Positions 23,201 through 34,639 of a DNA stretch of 64,000 bases are shown here, piece by piece. The notes beneath the pieces are model-generated. The model was given only the letters and a program-made list of their open reading frames with translations. It was not told the origin of the DNA and searched no databases. Origin of the DNA: Chaetoderma sp. LZ-2023a (taxonomy: Eukaryota > Mollusca > Caudofoveata > Chaetodermatida > Chaetodermatidae); NCBI GenBank assembly GCA_034401795.1, contig CM067369.1:182939445-183003444 (forward strand). Reading direction: 5' to 3'. Position numbers and translations under genes: made by a program. Each line of letters begins with the position of its first letter. The stretch's first letter is position 1.

Positions 23201-23723
23201 CCAATCATCGTTCGAGCAACAGCCAATCAGCGCGTCGCTAATAATAGCGTAGCCAAACGTTCTAGAACATTCTAGAAGCTTTATGTCCATGTGGTTATGA
23301 CGTCACGGAAATATTTTGAAGATAATCAAGAAGAGTTTTCCCTGGATAACTCAGCCATTTCTCAACCGATTTTGAAATGGTTTACAGATTCGGAAGGCCC
23401 GTCAAATTCTGATCTTCATTAATGCCAGATTTAACTGGAACAGGCAATCAATAAGGATTACACAGTACCAGCTCGGTACACTAAATGCGCCATCCTATCA
23501 TGGTCACAACTATGCGCTCCATAGAAACAGCGTCACAGTGCGCACATGCGCATAATGCGTTTTAACGAACTTGGTCGTTTTTCGACACGCTCTCTCTCCC
23601 ATAGGCCTATAAACGCTTATAGCTCTAACCAGAGGGGCGTGTTCAGGAAACGAATCCTAAACGGGCAGCGCGTACCCAGCTTAGCTGGTACGGCCGGTAC
23701 CTGACCGGTCGATCCGAACTACA
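20209..23723 (-). mobile_element. B1', duplicated copy of B1
   Basis: About 3.5 kb, near-identical to 14,255-17,762, with the same flanks (left '..ttagatat', right 'atatgtgt..'). It arose by segmental duplication, not by a second insertion. Hairpin GGAAAC/GTTTCC is at 21,647-21,665. Confidence 0.8.
23163..23277 (-). promoter_or_regulatory. Heat-shock-type promoter of B1'
   Basis: The same four-unit heat-shock element (23,260-23,277), CCAAT boxes and TATAAAA (23,163-23,169) as B1. The CRE reads TGACGTTA here instead of TGACGTCA. Confidence 0.8.
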
Positions 23724-25726
23724 ATATGTGTATCCACTGAGCGCAGATGCCTGACTTCCTTTAGGTTGCCCCGCATCGCATCTACCTCCAAGGATAGCAT
23801 GCGTACATGTTATGGAACAAACCTCCCGGATCAAATAACGATCCGGTTAACCAGTCCCACAACCACATGTAACATCACCAGACAGGTGTCGCAGTTCACA
23901 TAAGCAAATTTAAATACTGACATGTCATTATGTTGGGGATGGAGAGATGGATAGCCATCGCTAGTGTCCTTCCCGTGAGGGCGTGGTGGGCTCTAAGACC
24001 TCACCCAGACACTACAGCAAGTTGGATGGAGATCCACATCTCCTCCGTCACCACCTGCTACGGAGCTAACATTAGACCTGTCGCTAGGGCTGTTTTCCAT
24101 GATGCCCAAAGATGCACTGCAGGCCGGTGTTACAACATATCAATTAATATTAGTATTATTTCACAGTGCTTCCTACTTTGGCAGGGGGTGTGTACCTAAT
24201 AAGTATCCGAAGACACGGGTGGGGGTGGGTGGGGGGGTTGGCGTGTATGTAAATCAGCACTTTAACTATCACCGCTCGGAAACCTCCGATAGTTTCCCAG
24301 GGTCGGATCCGGTCAACATCTCGCTTGGGAATCCAGATAATTACTACGCCATATGGCTGTAAGATCGTGGAAAGAGACAATCACTCAACAAATATGTGAA
24401 GCCCTATAGATAACTGGCCAATTTTACACAACCTTGCCAGTGCGTGGGGCTACATTAACACAACAACCAGAAAAGAGGCGTACACCATATGCGTCTCTAA
24501 CAGATAAATTGCCCCTAAGCACTTTAAACCTATCCTATTGAGTTGAATAGCCAGGTTTAGTCGGTAACATGTCAGGCTCAAACATTTAGAGCATGATCAG
24601 CGACCTCAGTGTAAAATTGATGCTGGCGGGAATCGTGATGCGGATATATATGTTGCTGTATAGTATTTCCTAGTGTACTGCAGTCTAGAGGTTTTTTTTA
24701 TATAAATAAACAAACATTTTAACTAGATGGCTACTTGCCATATACACAACTAACCAATACACAATCTAACGGATACGATGATAATGAATATGATAATTAT
24801 AAAGTATTACAGGTCACTAGACCTTATGGTGTGACTAGTTGAAAGCACCCACAGTAAACAAGGATAATATTCACAGTAAAACAGAAATTATAAGAATGCG
24901 GTCATGAGACCGGTAAGGTACCTATTAGTCATCAGTACCATATACGGAAATAATTATATGTTCAATAGTATATCTACTTGATTACATATTGGTCATCGGT
25001 ACGGAACAAGTTCACAGTTTACTGAAATTGAGGTGCTAACATATGAGTAGCACGGGATGGCACGATCTCTAAGGCTGGAAAGATTTCCGCAGGAAGACAT
25101 CTGCAGGCAGGTATCCAGAGGCAGGTCTCTGCAAGCTGACTTCTCCAGGCAGGTCAGATACGGCACATTCTCTGGACAGGTAATGTTTGAAGTTGCCCAC
25201 TAACAGAGAGGGCTAATATATATTATTATACATCTACAATAACTGGCACACAGTGCGGGGTATGTCACATAGCTCTTACCGTGCACCGGGCAAAGTTCAC
25301 CCAGACTGGTCAAAAAGTTAATTAAATCACACACGACATGCAGTGCGGAGGTTGAAGTCCACTTTTCAGCATGGTTAGCAGATCCGGAGAGTCATCCACC
25401 ATGAATCACCATCAGCTCTACATTCCATAGAATTACATCTGGGCCCGCATGGCCCTCCGACGGAAAGACTACCCTAGAAAGATCTGGATGTGGGAGGTTT
25501 TACTTTAAGTTAGTTTATTACCCCGGGATGGCCGTCCGGAGGTGTACAAAAACTGTGGAAGCCAAGGACTCCTTACCACCGTGGATGAGCTGAAATCCGA
25601 ATGGCACCGGACGATGTTGGAATCACTGTAGGTTAGCAGTTGCACACGTCTATCCCGATGTTTCAGTCGTCCTTCGTGGGCCTGTTTCCATGCCGGTGAT
25701 GCGCCTGATTCTCGATTTTTCACCCC

Positions 25727-25791
25727 TTTTATACCACTCGTGACGTCAGAGCCAGGCGCCTCAGCCAATCAGCGGCCGAGCAGTAGCCAAT
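25727..25791 (-). promoter_or_regulatory. Promoter of B0 (no heat-shock element)
   Basis: Plus-strand CCAAT at 25,765 and 25,787, TGACGTCA at 25,741-25,748 and TATA at 25,727-25,733, read on the minus strand. Where A and B1 carry a heat-shock element, B0 has 'gtgacgtggctatgacgtcg', that is, further CRE-type half sites. Confidence 0.75.
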
Positions 25792-26261
25792 CAGCGTGCA
25801 GCCAGAAGTGGTGACGTGGCTATGACGTCGACAACCCATTACTTGTTTATTTATACATACATACATGCGATTACGACATCAAGAGAAATATTTTGAAAAA
25901 TATTGTTTTATTCCGGTCCTGATAGCTCCCAAGAATAATGAGGATGATATAGTTTACGCCATTTATGAGCACCGTCTCGGTACACTATAAGCATGCACTC
26001 GCTTCCAATTCCGAGATGTGTTGTCAAGGATCGAGCTCTGATGCGCGCGCATACGCACCACATGGTTTAATGGACTTAGCCGTTTTAACGAAAACCTCTC
26101 TCATAGGGCTTATATACGCATACTATCCTACCAAAGGGGGGAGACGTGCTTGGAGCGAATCCGGAATGGCCGTTCCGTACCCAGCTCAGCTGTGACAGCC
26201 GGTACCCGTCCAGTCGATCCGTCCTACACCCACGCCACTGACTGAGTTCACAGTCAGAGAG

Positions 26262-26936
26262 TTGGGAGGTACTGTAGAGAGAACTCTACAGTTTAATAGC
26301 ATGCCAACGCATATTCCACCTCAAATAAAAGTGGAAAGTGCGGATGTCAATTCTGCATTCAACGTCTTATGCCACCATGCATTGTTTGACATTTTACATG
26401 ATTCTTTATGGCGTCAGATGCTTGCCAGTGAGCATATCTTTGTGGTCTTTTCCCTACACAATAATGGTTGTAATGACGTGGAACTTAAAGAGGCCTGTGC
26501 AGTGTCTTCATACTCTTGTATGGGTTCTCTAATGCTGCCAGTATCTCAAATTATAAGTAAGAACGTGTGTACGACCCAGCACGATGCAAATCCATGTAGC
26601 CTGGAAGCGAGAGAACCTCTTTATCCACGTATGAGTAACACCCAGACCAGATATGGTCGTGACGCATCTCCTGTGGAGACTGGCGAAGATGGTCTCATGT
26701 CCCACGTGCAGAGGCGGGTCGAAGGGAAGGCTGAGCAGAATTCTTCAAGTTCCAATCACCGACAACGACTGCATGCTGGTCTGGACTTGCCAACTAGCAC
26801 AAGACAGATCAATATGGAGGACGTTCACAGTTATTTAGCAGCACATCTGCATCAGGCAGAAAACACAACTCAGATTAACTTAGAGGGTCTGGCACATACT
26901 CTGTCACAGAGACCCATACGGACAGCAGAAAATTAA
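26262..26936 (+). pseudogene. Unassigned 224-codon open stretch, E gag N-terminal side
   Basis: One of the longest uninterrupted frames in the window. It includes 'MPTHIPPQIKVESADVNSA', a Cys/His-containing middle ('HALFDILHDSLWRQML'), and a polar C-terminal part with 'LEGLAHTLSQ'. The position, just after the gag start and before the gag core, suggests an N-terminal Gag extension. I recognise no domain. Confidence 0.4.
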
Positions 26937-27189
26937 AGACATGCTGTTCCAGTACAGTCAGGACAAGTTCACAGAGAAAATGACTCTAACTCAGGATATG
27001 TACGCATCCAAAGAGGAGTCTTGCTAGCCTAGCAGGTGCATCAACAAAGCATCAGCAGGTGCAATTTAGACGTTGCAACCAATATGGCACACAACATGTT
27101 TTACTCACTATACCAGGCACAAGAGAGTGTGGACTGGTGGAAACGTTGTACGCCATGGTTGGCGCCCTAAATCAGGAGAGGTAGGAGTC

Positions 27190-28400
27190 GCCAAGTTAAC
27201 CAGAGTCCAGCTCTAGTATGCTAGGCGTGGATGGCGCCACCCACTATCTCAGTCAATTTGAAGTAATTGCTCACTTAAACAACTGGAATGATTATGGGAA
27301 TGGTGCGCACCTAGCAGCCAAGCTCACTGGCAAGGCGCTTAGGGTGCTTACTGACGTCCCCTCATTCTACCATACCGCCTATCGATGCTTAAAGGAAGCC
27401 TTGCAATTACGGCTTGGCGATCGTGCTGAGGAGGAAACAAACAGAATACAGCTACGTCCCTTGCCCCGCAGAAATAAACAAACTCTGCGAGAATTGGCAC
27501 AAGACATACGTAGGTTAGAAATGCCTGCATAGCCAGCACTTGATGGAGCATCAGTAGAATCCATTTGTGTAGATACGTTCATTGAGTCTCTATCAAACAC
27601 ACCGGATGTGGAAGACAGACTATACCAAGTGAATCCAAGTTCCCTCAATTCTGCCGTTAATGCAGCCATCAGGACTGGGCGATACCTTTCCCGTCAATGC
27701 ATAGCACACAGGGACCAACACCGCCCTGTACATGTGATCACTGATGCTCCAATCACCAAAGAAAACACGAGCAACGCAGTGCTGGAGAGACTAGTAGGTT
27801 TGCTAGAAAAGCAGCCTCTGGAAAAACATAGATCCTCTGCCAGAGAAGGGAAAGCAAGCAAACAGAACGCACATAACTCTGACAATGCTGCACTAACTAA
27901 AATACTGGCACTTCTGAAAAAAGCAACAAAGTCCAGACAGTGGAACAAAATCAAAGTCTGACCAAAGTTCAATAGTCAGGAGCACGACCAAAAACAGAAA
28001 ACAAATGCACAAAACAAGTGGCAGCAGTGACGCCAGCTGCAGATACTGATGGCAAGTTAGCTGAGCGCATCAATCTTTTAGAAGCACATATAGCTATCTT
28101 AGCACAGCTATTGCAAGCTAATACGCAGATGCAGCAACAATTAGTTTCACTACCTCAGCAAATTTGTACAGCCATGGGCGTCAGCAATGCCAAGCGCTCC
28201 TGCTACTCAGCGGCATGCAGCAAACTACAACCGGCAGAGGAGTCGTTATAACTCCATGCAAGCACCACACAGTCCATGCCACCACTGTCACCAGTTTGTA
28301 CACTGGCGGAAATTGTGCCCGTTGTTGACACAAAACAGAGAAGAAGATCAGCAAGCACTAACAGAGCGTCAGTTAAACTAACAAGGGTTGTACATGGTGA
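27190..28400 (+). pseudogene. E gag core and CCHC knuckle
   Basis: 'YLSQFEVIAHLNNWNDYG', 'LAAKLTGKALRVLTDVP' and 'LKEALQLRLGDR' match the conserved Gypsy gag fold. It is followed by 'QTLRELAQDIRRLEMPA', 'VDTFIESLSNTPDVE' and 'NPSSLNSAVNAAI'. A coiled-coil-like Leu/Gln stretch lies near 28,060-28,170. The knuckle 'CHHCHQFVHWRKLC' (near 28,280) fits C-x2-C-x4-H-x4-C. Broken in several places. Confidence 0.8.
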
Positions 28401-29218
28401 ACGGCCCACAATCCAGCTTTCCAAGCAGTATAGCTCACAAGTTTTCATGCCAAGAAATGTCAATGCTAGGCATCCACCTAGCACCACACAACATCATGGC
28501 TGGCACAAGACTAAGAAAACCTTTACAACACCTTGCCAAACATTTCATCAGTTTGGACACTCTTCTCCAATCTGTCTTATCAGATTTCAGCGGGAGGTGA
28601 AACAAGAAATGTTAGAGTTAGAAAGGCAGCAAAGCTTATGCTTTGCTCCTCTGCTTGAAGATTTCAATGCTGCACAAACGGAAGTGAAGACTTACGCTCT
28701 TCCTGCTCCTCTGTCTTCTCCCATGCATCAACAATGCCAACCGTCTAAACCTTGGTCGCAGAGATAACTGGCTACATTAACAGAGACAGTAACGCACGTC
28801 CAATAGTGCGTATTATGCAGGACCTCTCCAGTATTCAGCAACCAAAAGTGTCAAAGACGCAAGCCCTATCGCCACGCCAACAGGGGGATGCTACTATGCA
28901 ATCCAGTGCCCTAAATGCAACAATCAGGTTGGAATCTTTAAATAGCTAAGTCTTGTAAAAAGACATTGGTGACAATAAATCTAGTAAAATGATGCACAAA
29001 ATCACAGCCAAGCATGGAACTATGTTTTACGATTGTCAGCATCTTACTATGCCACCAACGCCAGGCCTAGTATTTAAGCAGCACCGGCAACAAAACTTGC
29101 CACTCTCTCACCAACTGTCTTTACATCGTGGTCGCTTGAATCTTTGAAAAACATCACAAGAGCTAATGCCATAATCTGATATATTGAAAGCAGTCAGTAA
29201 AAATCTTGAGAAAATGGG
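28401..29218 (+). other. Degraded E sequence without clear domain
   Basis: Short frames rich in Gln, Ser and Thr (28,276-28,949) continue after the knuckle. 28,950-29,218 has no coding signal. This is where protease and pol would lie in a complete element. Confidence 0.4.
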
Positions 29219-30092
29219 GAAGAAAATTGGCTATTATTGTCAGCGGACTTTCAGTAGAGCCTTTGATATGCACAGGCATATCCAGCTCATCCATCCTGAT
29301 GCCCGCTAGGAATGCATGCTGTGCAGGCTGCATCATTTTGTGGTGGCCAAACAGCACTTGCTCAGTTCCCACCAGGCGTCGGTAGCAATGGAAGGTCCAT
29401 TGGCTACCCTAAGGCAGGTGCGTGTAGGGCCGGTGTCAAGTTCAACGTCGGATGACACCTCCGGACACCTGTCTTTAGAGGATGAATGTGGATATATGGC
29501 AAATTACTCCCACATAAATGGCAGCAGTAGTGAGGACGATGGGGACCCTTCTTCCTATCTTCCTCCTTCGTCTGTGCACCCTACTTCTCCTCCCTTACCC
29601 TTGCTGAAACCAGTACGCAAGGCAGGGGAGGGTGTCAGAACAACACTGCATCCAGCCATTCGAGCGCTGGGCCATGTTGCGGCTGCTGCCGAACCCATGC
29701 GTAAAAAGCCACATAGAGCTCTACAGACTTTACGAGAACGCCTGGAGCGTTACTACAATTCCAGACACAGGCAACCTAGAACTAGAGTCCCTCTGAGTGC
29801 TGGGTTGCTTCCTCTGGCGCCCCATCGGCGTCACTTCCATCCCTAGGCAGAATCAGCAGACGACTCTGCCCCTGATATGCCAAAGAAAGCCTCCGTTTCA
29901 TTTCGATCTGCGACAATATCTCCATCACCACTAGCACCTCCTAGGATCATCATGACCCATGCCAATATCTTGGCGTCATTGGTGCATGACAACGCCATGG
30001 ACAGGGATATGGTAACCGACCCTATGGAGGTGCCCGCCACCATTACTATATGTGGCCAAACACATCACTTTACTTTTCGCATTCCGACGTAA
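29219..30092 (+). pseudogene. Zinc-finger plus low-complexity protein remnant in E
   Basis: 'RTFSRAFDMHRHIQLIH' and then 'CMLCRLHHFVVAKQH' look like two C2H2-type fingers. They are followed by an acidic Ser/Pro-rich region ('SSEDDGDPSSYLPPSS'), a basic part ('RERLERYYNSRHRQPRTR'), and an end reading 'TITICGQTHHFTFRIPT'. It lies after gag and upstream of the LTR at about 31-32 kb. K encodes a similar finger-plus-tail protein. It is broken; the role is unknown. Confidence 0.45.
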
Positions 30093-30093
30093 A

Positions 30094-30976
30094 GTGATGA
30101 TGATGACGAGACTCTCCCACACATGTGTCTCCCTGTAAAATAAGAAATATTGACGTTTCTCACAGTTCTACCACATTGGCATTCAATTAACACGCTGGCA
30201 CTTCTTAAAAGCGCCCAGTCCGTTGGCCTTGCAGATCCCACATGATTCTCTTTACAAATCGTGTCTTAAAGATAATTAACCCTACACACCAAATTATGCT
30301 TGGACTAAACCAAGCGTTATTAGTGTTAAGATTATATGTCTTGGAAATAATTGACGACTTATGTTGGTTACATACCGCAGTATGAGCAGACTGTTACTGT
30401 ATATACTGAGATGTATTAAATATTATTATAGCCAAATACCACAAGACATGTCAGTGTTTGGGTGGCACATAAAGGATGGAAGGAAAAACGCATGAAATTC
30501 TCTCTTTTTCTTCTTTCTCTTATTCGCTGCATGGAGTGCAGGAGCTGAGGAGGGCATACTGTAGAGAGAATTTGCTGTATTTTGGCCTGATTGACCACGA
30601 AATCAATCAGAGATGCGCTACGAAAGATAAAAATATGCTACACTATAAGCTATTAATAAACCTCGGATATCCAAGTAATCACTTTGATTCTTAAGCCAAC
30701 TGTGGGTAACAAAATTAGCGGACTCGGGTAATAACTTTAATTACAGCGAGTTACGCTAGCGACTGTTAGACCATCCTTGGTATATGACAATGCAGTGGAC
30801 AGTGGTATGGTAACCGACCCTACTATACCCATTACTATATGTGGCCAAACACATCACTTTACTTTTCGAATTCCGATGTATTCGGATATCCAGGGATACA
30901 AGTTAAAGTAATTCCGCATCAAAACGAAGCATTATTAGACATAAACTTTCCCCCCAAACGATCAACATTCTATTGA
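30094..30976. other. Non-coding part of E with a partial 3'-end repeat
   Basis: Mostly A/T-rich without coding signal. About 30,775-30,893 repeats 29,965-30,092 (shared 'gtggccaaacacatcacttt'), so the end of the finger-protein region is present twice. Confidence 0.6.
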
Positions 30977-32179
30977 AAAATGGTGTATTGTTTAGTAAAG
31001 AGCAAGCCTAAGCTATTCTGGGAATAGGAGCAGGCTCTGAATCGATACTTTAGAGCATGCGCAACAAATTTCAACCAATGAACAAATAGATAAGTCGTAT
31101 GCAGGAGACTAATACCCATGCGCAAGCTAAATCATGACGTCCCCAGCCCTTTATAAGGAGCTGCAGATGCTAAAATCATCAGTTCTTTCCAACAGCTCAG
31201 TTCATTCATACAGTTCACGCTGAGCACACAACTCACAACATGCTCTCTGTACTTGTGGGAATAGGCCTAATAGTGCGCCAACAACGCGCTATAGGCCAAG
31301 TGCTGGATTGTATGCCTAGTACCTTCCTGTGCGATTACCGTTCAGATGCTGACAATTTCTGTGATGCCAGATATTTCTGATGCAAGCTATCAGACTTGGG
31401 TAGTGTCTCATAGCGAGTTCCACCAGTTCCATACGCATCCGTCTGGAAACAGTCTATTTCCAGTGCCGCGCTGACACCCCTTTGCGCCCGTTACGGACTT
31501 AGCCTATTTTCCAAGCACCTGTAACAAGCCTGTGAAACTAAGTGTTTGTGTACTGACGCCGACCACCCAGACTACAGTGATGGTGGCGTCAACACATACG
31601 CATTACACACAAACTCTGAATTTCACAGTGGTTGAGCATGGCCACCAATAGCAGCGCTCTTAGACGAAGTTTCAACACTATGCCAGCAACGCCAACGTAG
31701 TGGTTTTGTCTAAGTTCGCCCTTGTGTGTCATTATAATTCACAAAGTTAATTTCAGTACCAAACATCTCGAAATTCAATAAATTATCCTGTAAAAGTATC
31801 ATCGTGACAAACCTCCAGCAATGTAGTGAGTAAAAACACTAACGTTTCCACACATTTTCATGCGTGTCTTATGCGACGCGTGTCAAGACTCTGACTAGAC
31901 TCAGACCTTCATGCTAAAATAACATAGTCTGATGCGTCAAAGCGACACCAAGCCAACTCTCTTTCACTTATTTATTTCTGTCTATTTAGTTGTTTGGATT
32001 GTACAAGTTACTTAGACAATCTTAGACCATTTATGTATTATCTCTTATGCCTGCAAGCACTAGAAAATACGCCTGTAGGACATAGTTAAATTAGATACCA
32101 TTCTGCCAAGCAGTTTTGAAAGTTATGCTGGGCACTTAGAAATTCTCCCAATTCTTGACACACACACATCGGTACGACA
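30977..32179 (+). mobile_element. LTR of element E (left edge approximate)
   Basis: About 1.2 kb. The right edge is set by a primer-binding site 2 nt downstream: the LTR ends GGTACGACA. The left edge is a best guess at 'TGGTGTATTG'. It holds CCAAT near 31,075, a TGACGT half-CRE near 31,136 and TATAA at 31,152-31,156. It separates two internal regions of the same family. Confidence 0.6.
31073..31156 (+). promoter_or_regulatory. Promoter in the E LTR
   Basis: 'caaccaatgaac', then 'catgacgtcccc', then 'ctttataagg' repeat the CCAAT/CRE/TATA order of the long LTR-like family. The sequence that follows ('cagctcagttcattcatacag') is a plausible start region. Confidence 0.6.
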
Positions 32180-32181
32180 AC

Positions 32182-32191
32182 TGGCGCCCGA
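32182..32191 (+). other. Primer-binding site, lysine tRNA type
   Basis: TGGCGCCCGA is identical to the first ten bases of the primer site complementary to the 3' end of tRNA-Lys in many retroelements. It starts 2 nt after the LTR, as usual. Pairing beyond ten bases is weak. Confidence 0.75.
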
Positions 32192-33200
32192 TGTGGAGCT
32201 GCAAACCACTTAGAAATTCTAGAAGCAAATAACTGATAAGAATTCTAAGCCCCTTCTGGCCAAGTTTTGACATGCTAACGCACAGCAAATCACTCCTGCG
32301 TTAGATAGAAAACATAGGAAATACTATTATTACCAGACACGCACACGTTATCAGTCTAGGAACATGGAACTTAATACTCCAGTGACACCAGCCAATTCCA
32401 GGGCGTCACCAGTCCCAGAAACCATGTCCGCACCAGCGCCACTAACCTTGGTCACGCCACTGACTGAGTTCGCAGTCAGAAACCTTGGAGGTACTAGATT
32501 CTGATGGATTGCAGAACTTGCCAATTTGAACATTAATATAAAGTATGAACTTGGCCAACTGAACACAGATGCTGATGGTCTATTGTGTATGCGCCTCAAC
32601 ATGGACGCTTACATAGCTGACTGTACAGACTAAGTGGCACCAAAGGTGATGGGCGCTGTCATGCAGATGATGGTAGCTTAAAACAAAGAGGAAATCAACT
32701 GGATTGTGTCTGACAGATGTCATTCCGAGGTGTTGACAGTGACCACAGAGCTATATCCTTCAGAAGTTAATGACTGTATAAATCCTGATGATGTATGAAA
32801 CTCTCACATGGCAGTCCAAGACATCAGCTGTGTTATTGAATGAATCAAAGGTAATGAAAAGATACATTGCGAGACCAGAAACAGGTTACATTTTTTGTGA
32901 ACGGGTTGATGCCTGAATGGCCAAAGTTGAAGCTCGATGATAGAGGGTTGCTGCAGAGAGGAACATGGTTTCCCGGAGACAGGTTTTGGCTACAGTTGAT
33001 ACTTCTCAATAGGTTTCGAAACTATGTAGTCAAGAAAATGCATAATGACATGAGACATCTTGGTGTGGACCGTGTAGTCTCCGTGGTGTGTGACTGCATT
33101 TACTGTCCTGGAATTGCAACTGAGATAGAGCAGCATGTATCTAGTACATGTACATATTTGAAAGACAGGAAGCCTTGCGCATGCCTCACACCCAACTGAA
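32192..33200 (+). mobile_element. Element E, second internal region (gag start, RNase H end, integrase N-domain)
   Basis: An ATG at 32,364 opens 'MELNTPVTPANSRASPVPET', the Gag N-terminus, continuing to 'PLTEFAVRNLGGT'. Next comes an RNase H end ('WIAELANLNIKYELG', 'NTDADGL'), and then an integrase zinc-binding domain at 32,867-33,199 ('MHNDMRHLGVDRV', 'CIYCPGIATEIEQHV'). This internal region is much reduced and broken. Confidence 0.7.
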
Positions 33201-34341
33201 ACCGATACCAACAGCAAAATGTTACAGAGAACTAGAAATGTATAGTCGTACCTATTACCTCGTGTGTGACACAAAAGTGTACCCGGTAACTACAACCATG
33301 ACTCTGCTTGACTTGAACAATGGCCTGGGAAACAATCAAAATCTGTGTAGGGAAATAATGTTTTATTAGCACCTAAGAGAAATTATACAAGTCGGAGAGT
33401 TGCCTTTTACAACTGACTGCTACAAAATATTTCCAATTAAATAGGAAACAGTTATTAGCCATTTGTGCTGCTGATCTTCAGCTACTAATAATCCTATATT
33501 TTTCAAGATTATTTTGAGAGCACATTTACTGGACACGACTGCTGCCATGGAAAGCAACCGCATACATTAAAGATGCAATAAAAGTAATCATTTGTGAGGA
33601 TAACAAAGAAATCAAATGCTAAGTTAGGAATTTTGAAATGCTGGGAAATAGTTACTATTGTAAAAATCTGCATTATGAACATTCAATCATTTATGTAGTG
33701 GTTGTTAGAATAAGGATTTCGCTTCAGGTCAAATGTGAAGGTCAAATATTCAAATGTCGATGCTACGGGTCACTTAGTGCATTGTCAAAAACTGAGGGAA
33801 AAGGCATGTATCAGCAACTCCCTCCAGAGCAGTGTAGTTAATTCATTCAGTCGTTCGTTTGTTGATTTTTCATTTGTTCATTAATTCGTTAGTTGTTTGT
33901 TTAGTTGGTTGGCCTGTCAATCAGTCTGTCATTTCAAACATATCATGGCAATTCATTTGATAGGATGACGGAAAAACCCAATCACAACCCTTATGAAAAT
34001 AATAAATTTCATGTAAATAAATACTAAAAACTGACCGGTTAATCTTTTGTGTATAATTGTAAAATCCATTAAAATATACACACACATAATCTTCTCAAAA
34101 CGTAATATTGGAATGACTGTTATATGAAATAAATATGTGAGAGAAGAAAGAAAGTGGTCACTCCAACGACAAGCCAACAACCGGTTAGCATGCTATTGAA
34201 CAATGTTCACCATTGTCCGATATTAACGTTCATTAAATTGTCATTACTAGAGGGGAATAACTCTAAGTGGTGTAAGGACTCTAAGGCGGATAATTCTCAA
34301 TTATATAATTATAATGCACTTACTATATAAAATACAGTATT
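33201..34341. other. Non-coding stretch before the AT array
   Basis: A/T-rich, without coding signal. 33,840-33,920 is a degenerate 'gttNgtt/cattcattc' simple-sequence tract. Possibly the eroded remainder of element E. Confidence 0.5.
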
Positions 34342-34632
<291 letters not shown>

Positions 34633-34639
34633 CAGTGGG

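Larger units (their letters stand above)
13042..24923. repeat. Tandem duplication, two ~5.9-kb units
   Basis: Unit 1 is 13,042-18,969 and unit 2 is 18,970-24,923. By eye they are about 99% identical, and a (CA)n expansion in unit 2 accounts for most of the length difference. Each unit holds the gag start of F, the 3' part of B0, all of B1 and the middle of B0. The pentamer ATTAG occurs at 13,042, 18,970 and 24,924, consistent with a microhomology junction. It is recent compared with the elements it contains, or it is an assembly artefact. Confidence 0.93.
13500..26228 (-). mobile_element. LTR-like element B0, upstream of F gag (interrupted)
   Basis: The 5' end lies at 26,228, reading TGTAGGACGGATCG on the minus strand. 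Its parts are 26,228-24,924, then 24,923-23,724 (duplicated as 18,969-17,763), then about 14,254-13,500 (duplicated near 20,208-19,428). B1 and the tandem duplication interrupt it. Without them it would be roughly 3.3 kb and run straight into the F gag, which supports a 5' LTR or leader role. The exact join to gag is not resolved. It sits in the gag region of element E. Its promoter lacks the heat-shock element. Broken. Confidence 0.55.
26229..30893 (+). mobile_element. Ty3/Gypsy-type element E, first internal region
   Basis: It starts inside the gag N-terminal region: 'PLTEFTVRELGGT' matches 'PLTEFAVRNLGGT' at 32,460-32,500 in the second copy. A 224-codon open stretch (26,262-26,936) of unknown function comes first, then a recognisable gag domain and knuckle (27,190-28,380), a short unassigned part (28,380-29,160), a zinc-finger/low-complexity remnant (29,219-30,092), and a partial repeat of the end of that remnant (about 30,775-30,893, compare 29,965-30,092). 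Pol is not seen. B0 abuts its left side. It is broken in many places. Confidence 0.65.

Noticed and set aside
20209-23723. B1' as an independent second insertion
   Set aside because: It has the same flanks and lies within the larger near-identical tandem unit, so it was copied by segmental duplication.
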